A stretch of 64,000 nt of DNA from positions 237,293 through 301,292 of the forward strand of contig NZ_FZOL01000002.1 of the NCBI RefSeq assembly GCF_900188455.1. The letters are read 5' to 3'. Below, in pieces: positions 8,954-18,776 of this stretch (positions are counted from its first letter, which is position 1; each line of letters starts with the position of its first letter). Under the pieces are notes generated by a model. It was given only the letters and a program-made list of their open reading frames with translations, did not search any database and was not told where the DNA came from. The position numbers and the translations under genes were made by a program. Source of the stretch: Pseudomonas japonica (GTDB lineage: Bacteria > Pseudomonadota > Gammaproteobacteria > Pseudomonadales > Pseudomonadaceae).

Positions 8954-10036
8954 ATGCGAATCCTCATCACAGGCGGAGCCGGCTTCATCGGCTCCGCGCT
9001 GGTGCGCCACCTGATCGACAACACCGACCACGACGTCCTCAACCTCGACAAGTTGACCTATGCGGGCAACCTGGAGTCGTTGCACCGCATCGCGACCAAC
9101 ACCCGCTACGAATTCGTCCAGGCCGACATCGTCGACCAGGCCACGGTCAGCGCGGTACTCGAGCGCTTCCAGCCCCAGGCGATCATGCACCTCGCGGCGG
9201 AGTCCCATGTCGACCGCTCCATCGATGGTCCGTCGGACTTCATCCAGACCAACATCGTCGGGACCTACAGCCTGCTGGAGGCCGCCCGCGGCTACTGGTC
9301 GAAACTGCCGGCCGGGGAGCGCGAAGCCTTCCGTTTCCACCACATCTCCACCGATGAGGTGTATGGCGACCTGCACGGCGTCGACGACCTGTTCACCGAG
9401 ACCACCCCCTACGCGCCGAGTTCGCCGTATTCGGCGAGCAAGGCCGCGTCCGACCACCTGGTCCGTGCCTGGCACCGCACCTACGGCCTGCCGGTGCTGC
9501 TGACCAACTGCTCGAACAACTACGGTCCGTTCCACTTCCCGGAAAAACTCATTCCGCTGGTGATCCTCAACGCCCTGGCGGGCAAGCCGCTGCCGGTCTA
9601 CGGCAACGGCCTGCAGGTGCGCGACTGGCTGTTCGTCGAGGACCACGCCCGCGCCCTGCTCAAGGTGGTGAGCGAGGGTGTGGTCGGCGAGACCTACAAC
9701 ATCGGCGGCCACAACGAGCAGAAGAACATCGACGTGGTGCGCGGCATCTGCGCCCTGCTCGAAGAGCTGGCACCGGGCAAACCGCAAGGCGTGGCCAGCT
9801 ACGCCGAGCTGATCACCTACGTCCAGGACCGTCCCGGCCACGACCTGCGCTACGCCATCGACGCCAGCAAGATCGAACGCGAACTGGGCTGGGTTCCCGA
9901 GGAAACCTTCGAGAGCGGCCTGCGCAAGACGGTCCAGTGGTACCTGGACAACCTGGAGTGGTGCCGCCACGTACAGGACGGCAGCTATCAGGGACAGCGC
10001 CTGGGCAACTCCGATTTCAAGGACCTCATTGCATGA
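8954..10036 (+). CDS. rfbB: dTDP-glucose 4,6-dehydratase
   Basis: 360 residues; second step of dTDP-L-rhamnose synthesis, converting dTDP-glucose to the 4-keto-6-deoxy sugar. It has the Rossmann motif [11 protein letters not shown] at residues 7-17, STDEVYGDL with the catalytic T-D-E triplet, and YSASKAASD (YxxxK). I start at ATG 8954 because [13 protein letters not shown] is the standard N terminus; in-frame upstream codons would prepend non-conserved sequence. First gene of rfbBACD, overlapping rfbA by ATGA. The dTDP-rhamnose supplied feeds LPS O-antigen or core, or rhamnolipid-type products. Confidence 0.97.
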   Translation: MRILITGGAGFIGSALVRHLIDNTDHDVLNLDKLTYAGNLESLHRIATNTRYEFVQADIVDQATVSAVLERFQPQAIMHLAAESHVDRSIDGPSDFIQTNIVGTYSLLEAARGYWSKLPAGEREAFRFHHISTDEVYGDLHGVDDLFTETTPYAPSSPYSASKAASDHLVRAWHRTYGLPVLLTNCSNNYGPFHFPEKLIPLVILNALAGKPLPVYGNGLQVRDWLFVEDHARALLKVVSEGVVGETYNIGGHNEQKNIDVVRGICALLEELAPGKPQGVASYAELITYVQDRPGHDLRYAIDASKIERELGWVPEETFESGLRKTVQWYLDNLEWCRHVQDGSYQGQRLGNSDFKDLIA

Positions 10037-10902
10037 CCAAAGGTATCGTCCTGGCGGGCGGCTCCGGCACCCGCCTGCACCCCATCACCCTCGGCGTCTC
10101 CAAGCAGCTGCTGCCGATCTACGACAAGCCGATGATCTACTACCCGATCTCGGTGCTGATGCTTGCCGGGATCCGCGAGATCCTGCTGATCTCCACCCCC
10201 CAGGACCTGCCGCAGTATCGTCAGTTGCTCGGTGACGGCAGCCAGTTCGGCATCGCCATCAGCTACGCCGAACAGCCGAGCCCCGATGGCCTGGCCCAGG
10301 CCTTCCTGATCGGCGAGGAGTTCATCGGCGACGACCCGGTATGCCTGGTCCTGGGCGACAACATCTTCCACGGCCAGGGCTTCACCGCGCAGTTGCTGCG
10401 GGCCGCCTCGCACAGCCACGGCGCCACGGTGTTCGGCTACTGGGTCAAGGGCCCCGAGCGCTTCGGCGTGGTCGAGTACGACAGTGACGGCCGCGTGCTG
10501 TCGATCGAGGAAAAGCCGGCGGTACCGAAATCCAACTACGCGGTCACCGGGCTGTATTTCTACGACAACGATGTGATCGAAATCGCCAGGTCGGTCAAAC
10601 CGTCGGCCCGTGGCGAGCTGGAAATCACCGACGTCAACAATGCCTACCTCAAGCGTGGCGATCTGCGGGTCGAACGCTTCGGCCGCGGCTTCGCCTGGCT
10701 CGACACCGGCACCCACGACAGCCTGCTGGAAGCGTCGCAGTACGTGCAGACCATCGAGCATCGCCAGGGCCTGAAGGTCGCCTGCCTGGAAGAGATCGCC
10801 TTCCAGCAGGGCTGGATCGACGAAGCGCAACTCACCGCCCGGGCCGAGGCCCTGAGCAAAACCGGCTACGGTCAGTACCTGCTTGGATTGATGAGCAAAT
10901 GA
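10033..10902 (+). CDS. rfbA: Glucose-1-phosphate thymidylyltransferase
   Basis: 289 residues; makes dTDP-glucose from glucose-1-phosphate and dTTP, the first committed step of dTDP-rhamnose synthesis. It begins [19 protein letters not shown], with the nucleotidyltransferase signature GGSGTRL and the [16 protein letters not shown] segment; further motifs are LGDNIFHG and EEKP. Start ATG 10033 overlaps the rfbB stop (ATGA), and its stop overlaps the rfbC start, so the operon is translationally coupled. Length is that of the RmlA family, which is usually feedback-inhibited by dTDP-rhamnose. Confidence 0.97.
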   Translation: MTKGIVLAGGSGTRLHPITLGVSKQLLPIYDKPMIYYPISVLMLAGIREILLISTPQDLPQYRQLLGDGSQFGIAISYAEQPSPDGLAQAFLIGEEFIGDDPVCLVLGDNIFHGQGFTAQLLRAASHSHGATVFGYWVKGPERFGVVEYDSDGRVLSIEEKPAVPKSNYAVTGLYFYDNDVIEIARSVKPSARGELEITDVNNAYLKRGDLRVERFGRGFAWLDTGTHDSLLEASQYVQTIEHRQGLKVACLEEIAFQQGWIDEAQLTARAEALSKTGYGQYLLGLMSK

Positions 10903-11444
10903 AGGTGATTGCCAGCACACTGCCCGAGGTCCTGATTGTCGAGCCACGGGTGTTCGGGGATGCCCGCGGCTTTTTCTACGAAAGCTTCAACGCCCGCGCC
11001 TTCGCCGAGCAGACCGGGGTGAACGCACAGTTCGTCCAGGACAACCACTCGCGCTCGCAGAAGGGCGTGCTGCGCGGTCTGCACTACCAGATCGAAAATG
11101 CCCAGGGCAAGCTGGTCCGGGTCGTGGCCGGCGAAGTCCTGGATGTCGCCGTCGACCTGCGCCGGAGTTCGCCGAACTTCGGACGCTGGACCAGCGTGCG
11201 CCTATCCGCCGAGAACAACCGCCAGCTGTGGATTCCGCCAGGCTTCGCTCACGGCTTCGTGGTCCTCAGCGACTACGCGGAATTCCTCTACAAGACCACC
11301 GACTACTACAACCCGGCCGCCGAGCGCTGCGTGCGCTGGGACGACCCGGACCTGGCCATCGACTGGCAGCTCGACGGCCAGCCGCTGCTCTCGGCCAAGG
11401 ACCAGAACGGCAAACGGCTGAGCGAGGCGGACCTGTTCCCATGA
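10899..11444 (+). CDS. rfbC: dTDP-4-dehydrorhamnose 3,5-epimerase
   Basis: 181 residues; epimerises C3 and C5 of the 4-keto intermediate. It is a cupin-fold enzyme with recognisable RmlC motifs: [31 protein letters not shown] (catalytic His in LRGLHYQ), [18 protein letters not shown] and [10 protein letters not shown]. It overlaps rfbA and rfbD by four bases each (ATGA). The family length is about 180 residues, so it is intact. Confidence 0.97.
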   Translation: MKVIASTLPEVLIVEPRVFGDARGFFYESFNARAFAEQTGVNAQFVQDNHSRSQKGVLRGLHYQIENAQGKLVRVVAGEVLDVAVDLRRSSPNFGRWTSVRLSAENNRQLWIPPGFAHGFVVLSDYAEFLYKTTDYYNPAAERCVRWDDPDLAIDWQLDGQPLLSAKDQNGKRLSEADLFP

Positions 11445-12301
11445 AGATCCTCGTGAGCGGCCGCAACGGCCAGGTCGCCCAGGCCCTGCAAACGGCCCTG
11501 GGCGACCTCGGCGAACTGCACCTGCTGGGCCGCGACCAGCTCGACCTGGCCCATCCCGAACGCATCGCCGATCAGGTCCGCGCCCTCGCCCCCGACCTGA
11601 TCATCAACGCCGCCGCGCACACCGCGGTGGACCAGGCCGAAAGCGAGCCGGAGCTGGCCTTCGCCATCAATGCCCGGGCGCCCGGAGTCTTCGCCGAAGA
11701 AGCCGCGCGCCTGGGCGTTCCGCTGATCCATTACTCCACCGACTATGTCTTCGACGGTGAAAAGGCCACGCCCTACCGCGAAGACGATGCGACCAACCCG
11801 CTGGGCGTCTATGGCCAGAGCAAGCTGGCCGGCGAACAGGCGATCGCCGCGGTAGGCGGCCAGCACCTGATCCTGCGCACCAGCTGGGTCTACTCGCAGC
11901 ACGGCCGCAACTTCCTCCTGACCATGCAGCGCCTGCTGCAGGAAAAACCGGAACTGCGCGTGGTCGCCGACCAGATCGGCGCGCCGACCTGGGCCGGCAC
12001 CATCGCCGCCAGCACCCGCCGCCTGATCGAGCGCTGGCAATCCGGCCAGGCCGGCGCCTGGGGCACCTACCACCTGACCGCGCAGGGCGAAACCTCCTGG
12101 TTCGGCTTCGCCCAGGCCATCGGCGAACAGCTCAAGGCGCGCGGCAAGCCCTGCGCCCACCTGCTGCCGATCCCGTCCAGCGAATACCCGACCCCGGCGC
12201 GCCGGCCGTTGAACTCGCGCCTCGACTGCAGCCGTCTGCAACGCGAGTGGCAGGTCAGCCAGCCGGACTGGCATCAGGCACTGATCGACTGCCTGAAGTA
12301 G
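11441..12301 (+). CDS. rfbD: dTDP-4-dehydrorhamnose reductase
   Basis: 286 residues; NAD(P)H-dependent reduction giving dTDP-L-rhamnose, the last step. It begins [16 protein letters not shown] with a Rossmann GxxGQV motif, then INAAAHTAVDQAES, STDYVFDGEKATPY and YGQSKLAGE (YxxxK). I start at ATG 11441, which overlaps the rfbC stop; a longer in-frame reading from 11228 lies inside rfbC and is spurious. It is the last gene of the operon: a strong terminator begins seven bases after the stop. Confidence 0.97.
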   Translation: MKILVSGRNGQVAQALQTALGDLGELHLLGRDQLDLAHPERIADQVRALAPDLIINAAAHTAVDQAESEPELAFAINARAPGVFAEEAARLGVPLIHYSTDYVFDGEKATPYREDDATNPLGVYGQSKLAGEQAIAAVGGQHLILRTSWVYSQHGRNFLLTMQRLLQEKPELRVVADQIGAPTWAGTIAASTRRLIERWQSGQAGAWGTYHLTAQGETSWFGFAQAIGEQLKARGKPCAHLLPIPSSEYPTPARRPLNSRLDCSRLQREWQVSQPDWHQALIDCLK

Positions 12302-12307
12302 CGCATA

Positions 12308-12336
12308 ATGCGCCAGATCCTTCTGGCGCATTTTTC
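12308..12336 (+). terminator. Terminator of the rfbBACD operon
   Basis: ATGCGCCAGA-TCCT-TCTGGCGCAT followed by TTTT: a perfect 10-bp stem with a 4-base loop. It rules out the apparent ATG at 12308 as the start of the next gene, since that ATG is the first base of the stem. Confidence 0.9.
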
Positions 12337-12340
12337 CGCG

Positions 12341-14155
12341 ATGACCATGACCCCCAGCCTTCCCCGCCGCCCCCGCTGGCGCAGTCTCGCCCTGTTGGCC
12401 CTGTGCCTGGCGCCACTGCTGTGGCCGCTCAAGCACCTCGCCGAACACTACTACCAGGAAGAACTGGCCAACCAGAACCGCCAGACCCTCGACCTCTACG
12501 TCGCCAACCTGCTCGGCACCCTGCACCGCTACGAAGCCCTGCCGCAGATCCTCGGCGACCTGCCGACACTGCGCGCCGTGCTGGCCGACCCGCTGCGCCT
12601 GGAACACCAGACCAACGCCAACCGACGCCTCAAGGACATCAGCGCGCAGACCGGCGCCGAAGTCATCTACCTGATGGACGCCAAGGGCAACACCCTGGCC
12701 GCTTCCAACTGGGACAAGAAAGACAGCTTCATCGGGCGCAACTTCTCCTTCCGCCCGTATTTCAGCGACGCCATCGCCGGGCGCCTGGGCCGCTTCTTCG
12801 GCCAGGGCACCACCTCGGCCAAGCGCGGCTACTTCTTCGGCGCGCCGGTGTGGGACAACGGCACGGTGATCGGCGTGCTGGTGGTCAAGGTCGATCTCGA
12901 CCATACCGAGACGCTCTGGGGCAAGAGCCCGGAACAACTGCTGCTGACCGACAGCAACGGCGTGGTGGTGCTGACCTCGCGCCAGGACTGGCGTTTCCGC
13001 GCCACCCGTCCGCTGAGCGCGGAAGAACGCCAGGCGATCACCGCGATCCAGCCCTACCCGACCCAGGAACCCCGGCCGCTCAACCTCAACCGCCAGGCCT
13101 GGCTGGTGCAGACCCGCTCGATCCCGGAGACCGGCTGGGAAGTGAATATCCTCGCCCCGCGGGTGCTGGTGGATCGCTCGGTCAGCACGGTCATGGCGGT
13201 GGGCGGCGCCACCCTGCTGGTGGTGATGCTGCTGGTCGGCCTGGTGATGCAGCGGCGTCGCCACTACATGGACCGTATCGACTTCGAAGCCCGCGCCCGT
13301 CACGACTCGGAAAAACGCGTGGCCGAGCGCACCGCCGACCTCGAAGGCCTCAACAGCCGCCTGAAAACCGAGGTGCTGGAACGCGAACAGGCCCAGCAGG
13401 AAGCCGCCCGCGCCCAGGACGAACTGGTCCAGGCCGGCAAGCTGTCGGTACTCGGCACCATGTCGGCGAGCATCAGCCACGAACTCAACCAGCCCCTGGC
13501 GGCGATCCGCAGCTACGCGGAAAACGCCGAGGTGCTGCTCGATCACCAGCGCATCGACGATGTCCGCGGCAACCTCAAGCTGATCAACGAGCTGACCGGG
13601 CGCATGGCCTCGATCATCGCCCACCTGCGCGCCTTCGCCCGCCGCGACCGCCACGCCCCGGAGAGCGTGGCCCTGCAGCCGGCACTGGATGACGCCCTGG
13701 CGCTGCTGGCCAAGCGACGCCGGGCGATGGCCGTGGAGCTGGTGCGCGACCTGCCGGAGGCCACGCTGTGGGTCCAGGCCGGGGAAACCCGTCTGCGCCA
13801 GGTGCTCGGCAACCTGCTGGCCAACGCCCTCGACGCCCTGACCGAAAAGGCCAACCCGCGCAAACTGTGGATAAGTGCCGAGCGCCGCGAGGATTGCGTC
13901 TACCTGACGATCCGCGACAACGGCCCCGGCTTCACCAGCCAGGCCCTGGCCCGCGCCCGCGAACCCTTCTTCACCACCAAGACCCGCACCCAGGGCCTTG
14001 GCCTGGGCCTGGCGATCTGTGACACGCTGATGCGCGCCCTGGGCGGCGAGCTGCTGCTGGCCAACCACCCGGAAGGCGGCGCACTGCTGACCCTGCAACT
14101 GCGCGTGGCCAAGCCCGGCGCCAATCTTCAGACTTCGGAGGACCTCTCGGCATGA
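12341..14155 (+). CDS. dctB: Sensor histidine kinase, DctB type
   Basis: 604 residues. It has a membrane segment at about residues 15-33 (SLALLALCLAPLLWPL), then a periplasmic dCache/PAS-like sensor (IYLMDAKGNTLAASNWDKKDSFIGRNFSFRPYF) and a second membrane segment (TVMAVGGATLLVVMLLVGLVM). A coiled linker follows (ERTADLEGLNSRLKTEV), then HisKA with H380 in SISHELNQPLAAI and HATPase_c (NLLANALDAL, DNGPGF, GLGLGL). Start 12341 (or 12347) is used because the preceding ATG lies in the rfb terminator. It overlaps dctD by ATGA. The family senses C4-dicarboxylates or related acids, but no dctA or dctPQM is adjacent, so the ligand is open. Confidence 0.9.
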   Translation: MTMTPSLPRRPRWRSLALLALCLAPLLWPLKHLAEHYYQEELANQNRQTLDLYVANLLGTLHRYEALPQILGDLPTLRAVLADPLRLEHQTNANRRLKDISAQTGAEVIYLMDAKGNTLAASNWDKKDSFIGRNFSFRPYFSDAIAGRLGRFFGQGTTSAKRGYFFGAPVWDNGTVIGVLVVKVDLDHTETLWGKSPEQLLLTDSNGVVVLTSRQDWRFRATRPLSAEERQAITAIQPYPTQEPRPLNLNRQAWLVQTRSIPETGWEVNILAPRVLVDRSVSTVMAVGGATLLVVMLLVGLVMQRRRHYMDRIDFEARARHDSEKRVAERTADLEGLNSRLKTEVLEREQAQQEAARAQDELVQAGKLSVLGTMSASISHELNQPLAAIRSYAENAEVLLDHQRIDDVRGNLKLINELTGRMASIIAHLRAFARRDRHAPESVALQPALDDALALLAKRRRAMAVELVRDLPEATLWVQAGETRLRQVLGNLLANALDALTEKANPRKLWISAERREDCVYLTIRDNGPGFTSQALARAREPFFTTKTRTQGLGLGLAICDTLMRALGGELLLANHPEGGALLTLQLRVAKPGANLQTSEDLSA

Positions 14156-15564
14156 GTGCAGAGCCCCTGATCGACAGCCGCACCCAGGTGATCCTGGTCG
14201 ACGACGACCCGCACCTGCGCCAGGCCCTGAGCCAGACCCTCGACCTCGCCGGCTTGCGCGTGCTGCCGCTGAGCGACGCCCAGGGCCTGGCCCAGCGCAT
14301 CGAGGCCGACTGGCCCGGGGTGGTGGTCAGCGATATCCGCATGCCCGGCATCGACGGCCTGCAACTGCTGGAACAACTGCACGGCCAGGACCCGGACCTG
14401 CCGGTGCTGCTGATCACCGGCCACGGCGACGTGCCGCTGGCGGTGCAGGCGATGCGCGCCGGGGCCTATGACTTCCTGGAAAAACCCTTCGCCAGCGATG
14501 CCCTGCTCGACAGCGTGCGCCGCGCCCTGGCCCTGCGCCGCCTGGTGCTGGACAACCGCAGCCTGCGCCTGGCGCTGAGCGATCGCCAGGAACTGAGCGG
14601 GCGCCTGGTCGGCCAATCGCCGGCGATCCTGCGTCTGCGCGAACAGATCGGCGCCCTCGCCGCGACCCGCGCCGACGTGCTGATCCTCGGCGAGACCGGT
14701 GCCGGCAAGGAAGTCGTGGCGCGTGCCCTGCACGACCTGTCGGGACGCCGCGACGGCCCGTTCGTGGCGATCAACGCCGGCGCCCTGGCCGAGTCGGTGG
14801 TGGAAAGCGAGCTGTTCGGTCACGAGCCCGGCGCCTTCACCGGTGCGCAGAAGCGCCGCATCGGCAAGTTCGAATTCGCCAACGGCGGCACGCTGTTCCT
14901 CGACGAGATCGAGAGCATGAGCCTGGACGTCCAGGTCAAGCTGCTGCGCATGCTCCAGGAGCGGGTGCTGGAGCGTCTGGGCGGCAACCAGCAGATTCCC
15001 CTGGATATCCGTGTGATCGCCGCGACCAAGGAAGACCTGCGCCAGGCCGCCGACCAGGGCCGCTTCCGCGCCGACCTGTATTACCGCCTGAATGTCGCGC
15101 CGCTGCGCATTCCACCGCTGCGCGAACGGGGCGACGACATTCTCGTGTTGTTCCAGCACTTCGCCGATGCCGCCAGCGAGCGCCACGGCCTGCCCGCGCA
15201 CGCCTTGCAGCCGGCGCATCGCGCCATGCTGCTGCGCCACGCCTGGCCGGGCAACGTGCGCGAACTGCAGAACGCCGCGGAACGCTTCGCCCTCGGCCTG
15301 GAACTGGCCCTGGACGGCCAGGCGGACAGCCCCAGCGCGGCGCAGGAACTGCCGCCGGCCCACGGCAACCTCAGCGAGCAGGTCGAACACTTCGAGCGCT
15401 CGCTGATCGCGGCCGAACTGGCCCGCCCGCACGGCTCCATGCGCAGCCTCGCCGAAGCCCTCGGCATCCCGCGCAAGACCCTGCACGACAAGCTGCGCAA
15501 GCACGGCCTGAGCTTCGCCGACAGCAATGCCAGCGCCACCGATGACCTGGAGGAAAGCCGTTGA
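14152..15564 (+). CDS. dctD: Sigma-54-dependent response regulator, DctD type
   Basis: 470 residues. Receiver domain at residues ~10-130 with phosphoacceptor D61 (VVSDIRMPG). AAA+ domain with Walker A GETGAGKE (180-187), an intact GAFTGA loop (227-232), which contacts sigma-54, and Walker B GGTLFLDEI. C-terminal Fis-type HTH (SLAEALGIPRKTLHDKLRKHGL). Partner of the upstream kinase, with which it overlaps by four bases. Targets are probably dicarboxylate-uptake genes with -24/-12 promoters, none of which I located here. Confidence 0.93.
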   Translation: MSAEPLIDSRTQVILVDDDPHLRQALSQTLDLAGLRVLPLSDAQGLAQRIEADWPGVVVSDIRMPGIDGLQLLEQLHGQDPDLPVLLITGHGDVPLAVQAMRAGAYDFLEKPFASDALLDSVRRALALRRLVLDNRSLRLALSDRQELSGRLVGQSPAILRLREQIGALAATRADVLILGETGAGKEVVARALHDLSGRRDGPFVAINAGALAESVVESELFGHEPGAFTGAQKRRIGKFEFANGGTLFLDEIESMSLDVQVKLLRMLQERVLERLGGNQQIPLDIRVIAATKEDLRQAADQGRFRADLYYRLNVAPLRIPPLRERGDDILVLFQHFADAASERHGLPAHALQPAHRAMLLRHAWPGNVRELQNAAERFALGLELALDGQADSPSAAQELPPAHGNLSEQVEHFERSLIAAELARPHGSMRSLAEALGIPRKTLHDKLRKHGLSFADSNASATDDLEESR

Positions 15565-16019
15565 TGAGCAGCGCCAGCCACTACCTGGAAAGCGTTCTGC
15601 ATCGGGACATCCCGCTGACGCACGAGATGGGCCTGCAGGTGCTCGACTGGCAGGCGCAATGCCTGCGCCTGCGCCTGCCGCTGGAACCCAACGTCAACCA
15701 CAAGAGCACCATGTTCGGCGGCAGCCTGTACTGCGGCGCGGTCCTGGTTGGCTGGGGCTGGCTGCACCTGCGCCTGCGCGAGGCCGGCATCGACGACGGG
15801 CACATCGTCATCCAGGAAGGCGCGATCAGTTATCCACTGCCGGTCACCGGCGCGGCCATCGCGGTGTGCGAGGCGCCGGAGGACAAGGTCTGGAAGCGTT
15901 TCGTCAGCACCTACCAGCGCTATGGCCGCGCACGCCTGAGCCTGCATACGCGGATCTTCAACGAAGACGCCGAGGCGCCCGCCGTCGAGTTCGACGGGCA
16001 GTACGTCCTACATCGCTGA
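15564..16019 (+). CDS. Thioesterase domain (YiiD C-terminal type) protein
   Basis: 151 residues resembling the YiiD_C putative thioesterase family, a hot-dog-like fold. Visible features are PLTHEMGLQVLDWQ, LPLEPNVNHKSTMFGGSLYCGAVL and GAISYPLPVTG. The ATG at 15564 overlaps the dctD stop (TGATG) and has GAGGAAA upstream; a TTG one codon earlier is a less likely start. Cytoplasmic, with no membrane segment. It converges on cysQ with a 12-base overlap of the 3' ends. The substrate is unknown. Coupling to dctD may be only positional. Confidence 0.8.
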   Translation: MSSASHYLESVLHRDIPLTHEMGLQVLDWQAQCLRLRLPLEPNVNHKSTMFGGSLYCGAVLVGWGWLHLRLREAGIDDGHIVIQEGAISYPLPVTGAAIAVCEAPEDKVWKRFVSTYQRYGRARLSLHTRIFNEDAEAPAVEFDGQYVLHR

Positions 16020-16835
16020 GGCGAGGGCCAGCAGCTTGCCGCGCCACGGTGCGGCGGCAGGCAGGCCGAGGAAGAACGGATTGAGCAGGGACTCACGCGG
16101 CGGATAGACGAACACCTCGCCATCCAGCCCGAGGACTTCGCCGCCCGCCCCTTCCAGCACGCCCTGGGCCGCCGCGGTATCCCACTGCGAGGTCGGCGCC
16201 AGGCGCGGATAGCAATCGGCGGCGCCCTCGGCGAGCAGGCAGAACTTCAGCGAACTGCCGATATTGGCCAGTTCCAGTTCACCCAGCGCCTCCCCGAGAC
16301 CGGCCAGCAGGCGCTCCTGCTGCGGGCTGGAATGACGGCGACTGGCGACCACGGTGAACGACTCATCCGCCGGTGGCGCCAGGCGCACGCGGATCGGCTC
16401 GACGCCGCCGTCGGCTTCGGCACGCCAGGCCCCGATATCCTGCCCACCGTAGTAGCAGCGACCGTTGACCGGCATCGCCACCACGCCGAAGACCACCCGG
16501 CCCTGCTCGATCAGGGCAATGTTCACGGTGAACTCGTCGGTACCGGCGATGAACTCCTTGGTCCCGTCCAGCGGGTCCACCAGCCACCAGCGCTGCCAGG
16601 CCTGGCGCTGTTCCAGGGGGATATCGCAGTCTTCCTCGGACAGCACCGGAATCTCCGGCGCCAGGGCCTTCAGGCCGTCGGCGATGACCCGGTGCGCGGC
16701 GAGGTCGGCGGCGGTGACCGGCGAGGCGTCGGCCTTGGCCACCACCTCCACGTCGGCGCGCCAGAACGGCAGGATCGCCGCGCCGGCGCGACGGGCCAGC
16801 GCCACCACGTGAGGCATCAGGTCGACGTCGTTCAT
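16008..16835 (-). CDS. cysQ: 3'(2'),5'-bisphosphate nucleotidase
   Basis: 275 residues of the inositol-monophosphatase superfamily. It hydrolyses 3'-phosphoadenosine 5'-phosphate (PAP), the by-product of sulfate assimilation. Metal-binding motifs: LSEEDCDIP, WLVDPLDGTKEFI (the classical DPLDGTKEF) and SQWDTAAAQGVLEGAGG. The length is typical of CysQ. It overlaps nudE by ATGA (nudE stop inside the cysQ start), so the two are co-transcribed. It fits the sulfur theme of the wider region. Confidence 0.95.
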   Translation of the reverse strand: MNDVDLMPHVVALARRAGAAILPFWRADVEVVAKADASPVTAADLAAHRVIADGLKALAPEIPVLSEEDCDIPLEQRQAWQRWWLVDPLDGTKEFIAGTDEFTVNIALIEQGRVVFGVVAMPVNGRCYYGGQDIGAWRAEADGGVEPIRVRLAPPADESFTVVASRRHSSPQQERLLAGLGEALGELELANIGSSLKFCLLAEGAADCYPRLAPTSQWDTAAAQGVLEGAGGEVLGLDGEVFVYPPRESLLNPFFLGLPAAAPWRGKLLALASAM

Positions 16836-17398
16836 ACCGTGAACACTCCACGCTGGGTCAGCAGGTCGCGCACCAGGTACAGCGCCGCCAGCGCCCGCCC
16901 TTCGGAGAACTGCGGGTGCTGGGCCAGGGCCGACAGCTCGCGCAGGCTGACGCGGTCGACGCGCATCGGTTCCGGCTCGTCGCCCGGCAGGTGTTCTTCA
17001 TACAGGTCGGTGGCCAGCACCACCTGGATCTTCTGGCTCATGTAGCCAGGCGACAGCGACAGCTCGGTGATGTGCTCCAGCTGGTTGGCGCCGAAGCCGG
17101 CCTCTTCCTTCAACTCGCGGTTGGCCGCCGCCAGCACGTCCTCGCCCGGTTCGATCAGGCCCTTGGGCAGGGACAGCTCGTATTCGTCGGTACCGCCGCA
17201 GTATTCCTCGACCAGCACGGCATGCTCGCTGTCGAGCATCGCCACGATCATCACCGCCCCGTAGCCGTTGCCGCGCCCGACCAGGCGTTCGTAGGTGCGC
17301 TCGGTGCCGTTGGAAAAGCGCAACTGCACGGCTTCGACACGGAACAGGCGGCTGCTGGCGACGATTTCGCTGGAGAGGACGGTGGGTTTCTGGCGCAT
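16832..17398 (-). CDS. nudE: ADP compounds hydrolase NudE
   Basis: 188 residues; a Nudix hydrolase for ADP-ribose, Ap3A and NADH-type substrates. The Nudix box is GLIEPGEDVLAAANRELKEE (GX5EX7REUXEEXGU pattern). The start at MRQKPTVLSS has AAGGAG nine bases upstream; the longer reading to 17527 has no conservation. It is divergent from yrfG, and the yrfG/nudE/cysQ grouping is common in gammaproteobacteria. Confidence 0.95.
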   Translation of the reverse strand: MRQKPTVLSSEIVASSRLFRVEAVQLRFSNGTERTYERLVGRGNGYGAVMIVAMLDSEHAVLVEEYCGGTDEYELSLPKGLIEPGEDVLAAANRELKEEAGFGANQLEHITELSLSPGYMSQKIQVVLATDLYEEHLPGDEPEPMRVDRVSLRELSALAQHPQFSEGRALAALYLVRDLLTQRGVFTV

Positions 17399-17471
17399 GA
17401 GGGGGCGGCTCCTTGGCGGTAACGGGGTACTATACCGCCCACCGCAGCCTGACCGAACGAGAATCTTGCAC

Positions 17472-18149
17472 ATGCCTGCCCTTGCCTGGCGCGACATCGA
17501 TACCGTCCTGCTGGACATGGACGGCACCCTGCTCGACCTGCACTACGACAACCACTTCTGGCTCGAACACCTGCCGCAGCGCTACGCCGAACACCACGGC
17601 ATCAGCCGGGCCATGGCCGAGCTGGAACTGCAGCCGCTGTTCGAACGCAACGCCGGCTCGCTGAACTGGTACTGCCTGGACTTCTGGAGCGCCGAACTGA
17701 AGTTGCCGGTGCGCGAACTGAAGCTGGAAACCGCCAATCTGATCGCCCTGCGCCCGGACGCCGACACCTTTCTCGGCGCCGTGCGCGCCGCCGGCAAGCG
17801 GGTGATCCTGATCACCAACGCGCACCGTGATTCGCTGTCGCTGAAACTGGAGCGGGTGGCCCTGGCGCCGTATTTCGAGCGCATGATCAGCTCTCACGAC
17901 TACGGTTTTCCCAAGGAGAACCAGCAGTTCTGGAGCGCGTTGCAGGCCGATACCGGTTTCGACCCGGCGCGCAGCCTGTTCATCGACGATACCCTGGCGA
18001 TCCTGCGCAGTGCCCGCGCGTTCGGCGTCGCCCACCTGCTCGCGGTGCGCCAGCCGGACAGCCGCAAACCTGCGCGCGATACCGAAGAATTCGCGGCGCA
18101 GGAAGACTACCGGGTGCTTCTCGAAGGACTGGACGCAAGACTCCCGTAG
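17472..18149 (+). CDS. yrfG: GMP/IMP nucleotidase (HAD family)
   Basis: 225 residues; HAD-superfamily 5'-nucleotidase. Motif I is DMDGTLLDL near residue 15, motif II ILITNAHRD, then KEN, and FIDDTLAIL is motif IV. The start is MPALAWRDID. The stop codon TAG is provided by the conserved GTAGGAGCG of a REP element that begins at 18146. It converges on the LysM gene, whose stop is supplied by the other end of the same REP pair. Confidence 0.92.
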   Translation: MPALAWRDIDTVLLDMDGTLLDLHYDNHFWLEHLPQRYAEHHGISRAMAELELQPLFERNAGSLNWYCLDFWSAELKLPVRELKLETANLIALRPDADTFLGAVRAAGKRVILITNAHRDSLSLKLERVALAPYFERMISSHDYGFPKENQQFWSALQADTGFDPARSLFIDDTLAILRSARAFGVAHLLAVRQPDSRKPARDTEEFAAQEDYRVLLEGLDARLP

Positions 18150-18260
18150 GAGCGTGGCTTGCCCGCGAAGGACCGCGCAGCGGTCCCGGACCTCACTGCT
18201 ATCTGGGCCCGCTGCGCGGTCCTTCGCGGTGGTTCGTCACACGACAAGCCACGCTCCTAC
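18146..18260. repeat. REP pair with a variant right unit
   Basis: Left unit GTAGGAGCGTGGCTTGCC with CGCGAAGGACCGCGC; the right unit carries the unusual TTCGTCACACGAC insert in the stem in place of CGGGCAA. The same variant appears at 53393-53449. The element overlaps the stop codons of both converging genes. Confidence 0.8.
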
Positions 18261-18694
18261 GGAATCCGCAGCGACTGCCCCGGATAGATCTTGTCCGGGT
18301 GGCTCAGCATCGGCTTGTTCGCTTCGAAGATCTTGTTGTACAGATTGGCATTGCCATAGACCTCCAACGAGATGGCGCTGAGGGTGTCGCCCTTCTTCAC
18401 CACCACGAACCGCGCCGCGGCGGCGATCGGGCCGGTCACGACGATCTGGTCGTCCACCGAGGCCACGCCGGCGATATTGCCCAGGGCCAGAAGAATCTTC
18501 TCCTTCTCTTCCTGACTGCTCACCTCGCCCGTCACCGTGACCGTGTCGCCATTGACCGTGGTCTGGATGTTGGGGTTGCCCAAGCCCACCTTCGCTACGT
18601 GATCCTTGAGCTGATCGGCGGCATTGGCATTGCCCGGCGTCAGCAGATCGATGAGTTTTTCTCCTGCTTCTTTCACGAAACTGAACAGACTCAT
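18257..18694 (-). CDS. lysM: LysM/BON peptidoglycan-binding protein (Kbp/YgaU-like)
   Basis: 145 residues: a BON domain ([37 protein letters not shown]...) followed by a C-terminal LysM module ([28 protein letters not shown]...[10 protein letters not shown]). This order is that of E. coli Kbp (YgaU), a potassium-binding protein. No signal peptide is evident, which also agrees with a cytoplasmic Kbp-like role. AGGGAG precedes the ATG. Its TAG stop lies inside a REP unit. Confidence 0.9.
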   Translation of the reverse strand: MSLFSFVKEAGEKLIDLLTPGNANAADQLKDHVAKVGLGNPNIQTTVNGDTVTVTGEVSSQEEKEKILLALGNIAGVASVDDQIVVTGPIAAAARFVVVKKGDTLSAISLEVYGNANLYNKIFEANKPMLSHPDKIYPGQSLRIP

Positions 18695-18776
18695 GTCGCT
18701 CTCCCTTTCAAAGGAATCTCGGAGCCCAAAGTCTAGGACAGGTTAGAATGCCCCGCCCGCCCGCCCCGAGACGACG

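Noticed and set aside
12308-12340. ATG 12308 as start of dctB
   Set aside because: It is the first base of the rfb terminator stem; ATG 12341 follows the T-run.
11306-14098. 930-codon minus-strand ORF across rfbC, rfbD and dctB
   Set aside because: Crosses the rfb terminator and several real genes; no domain.
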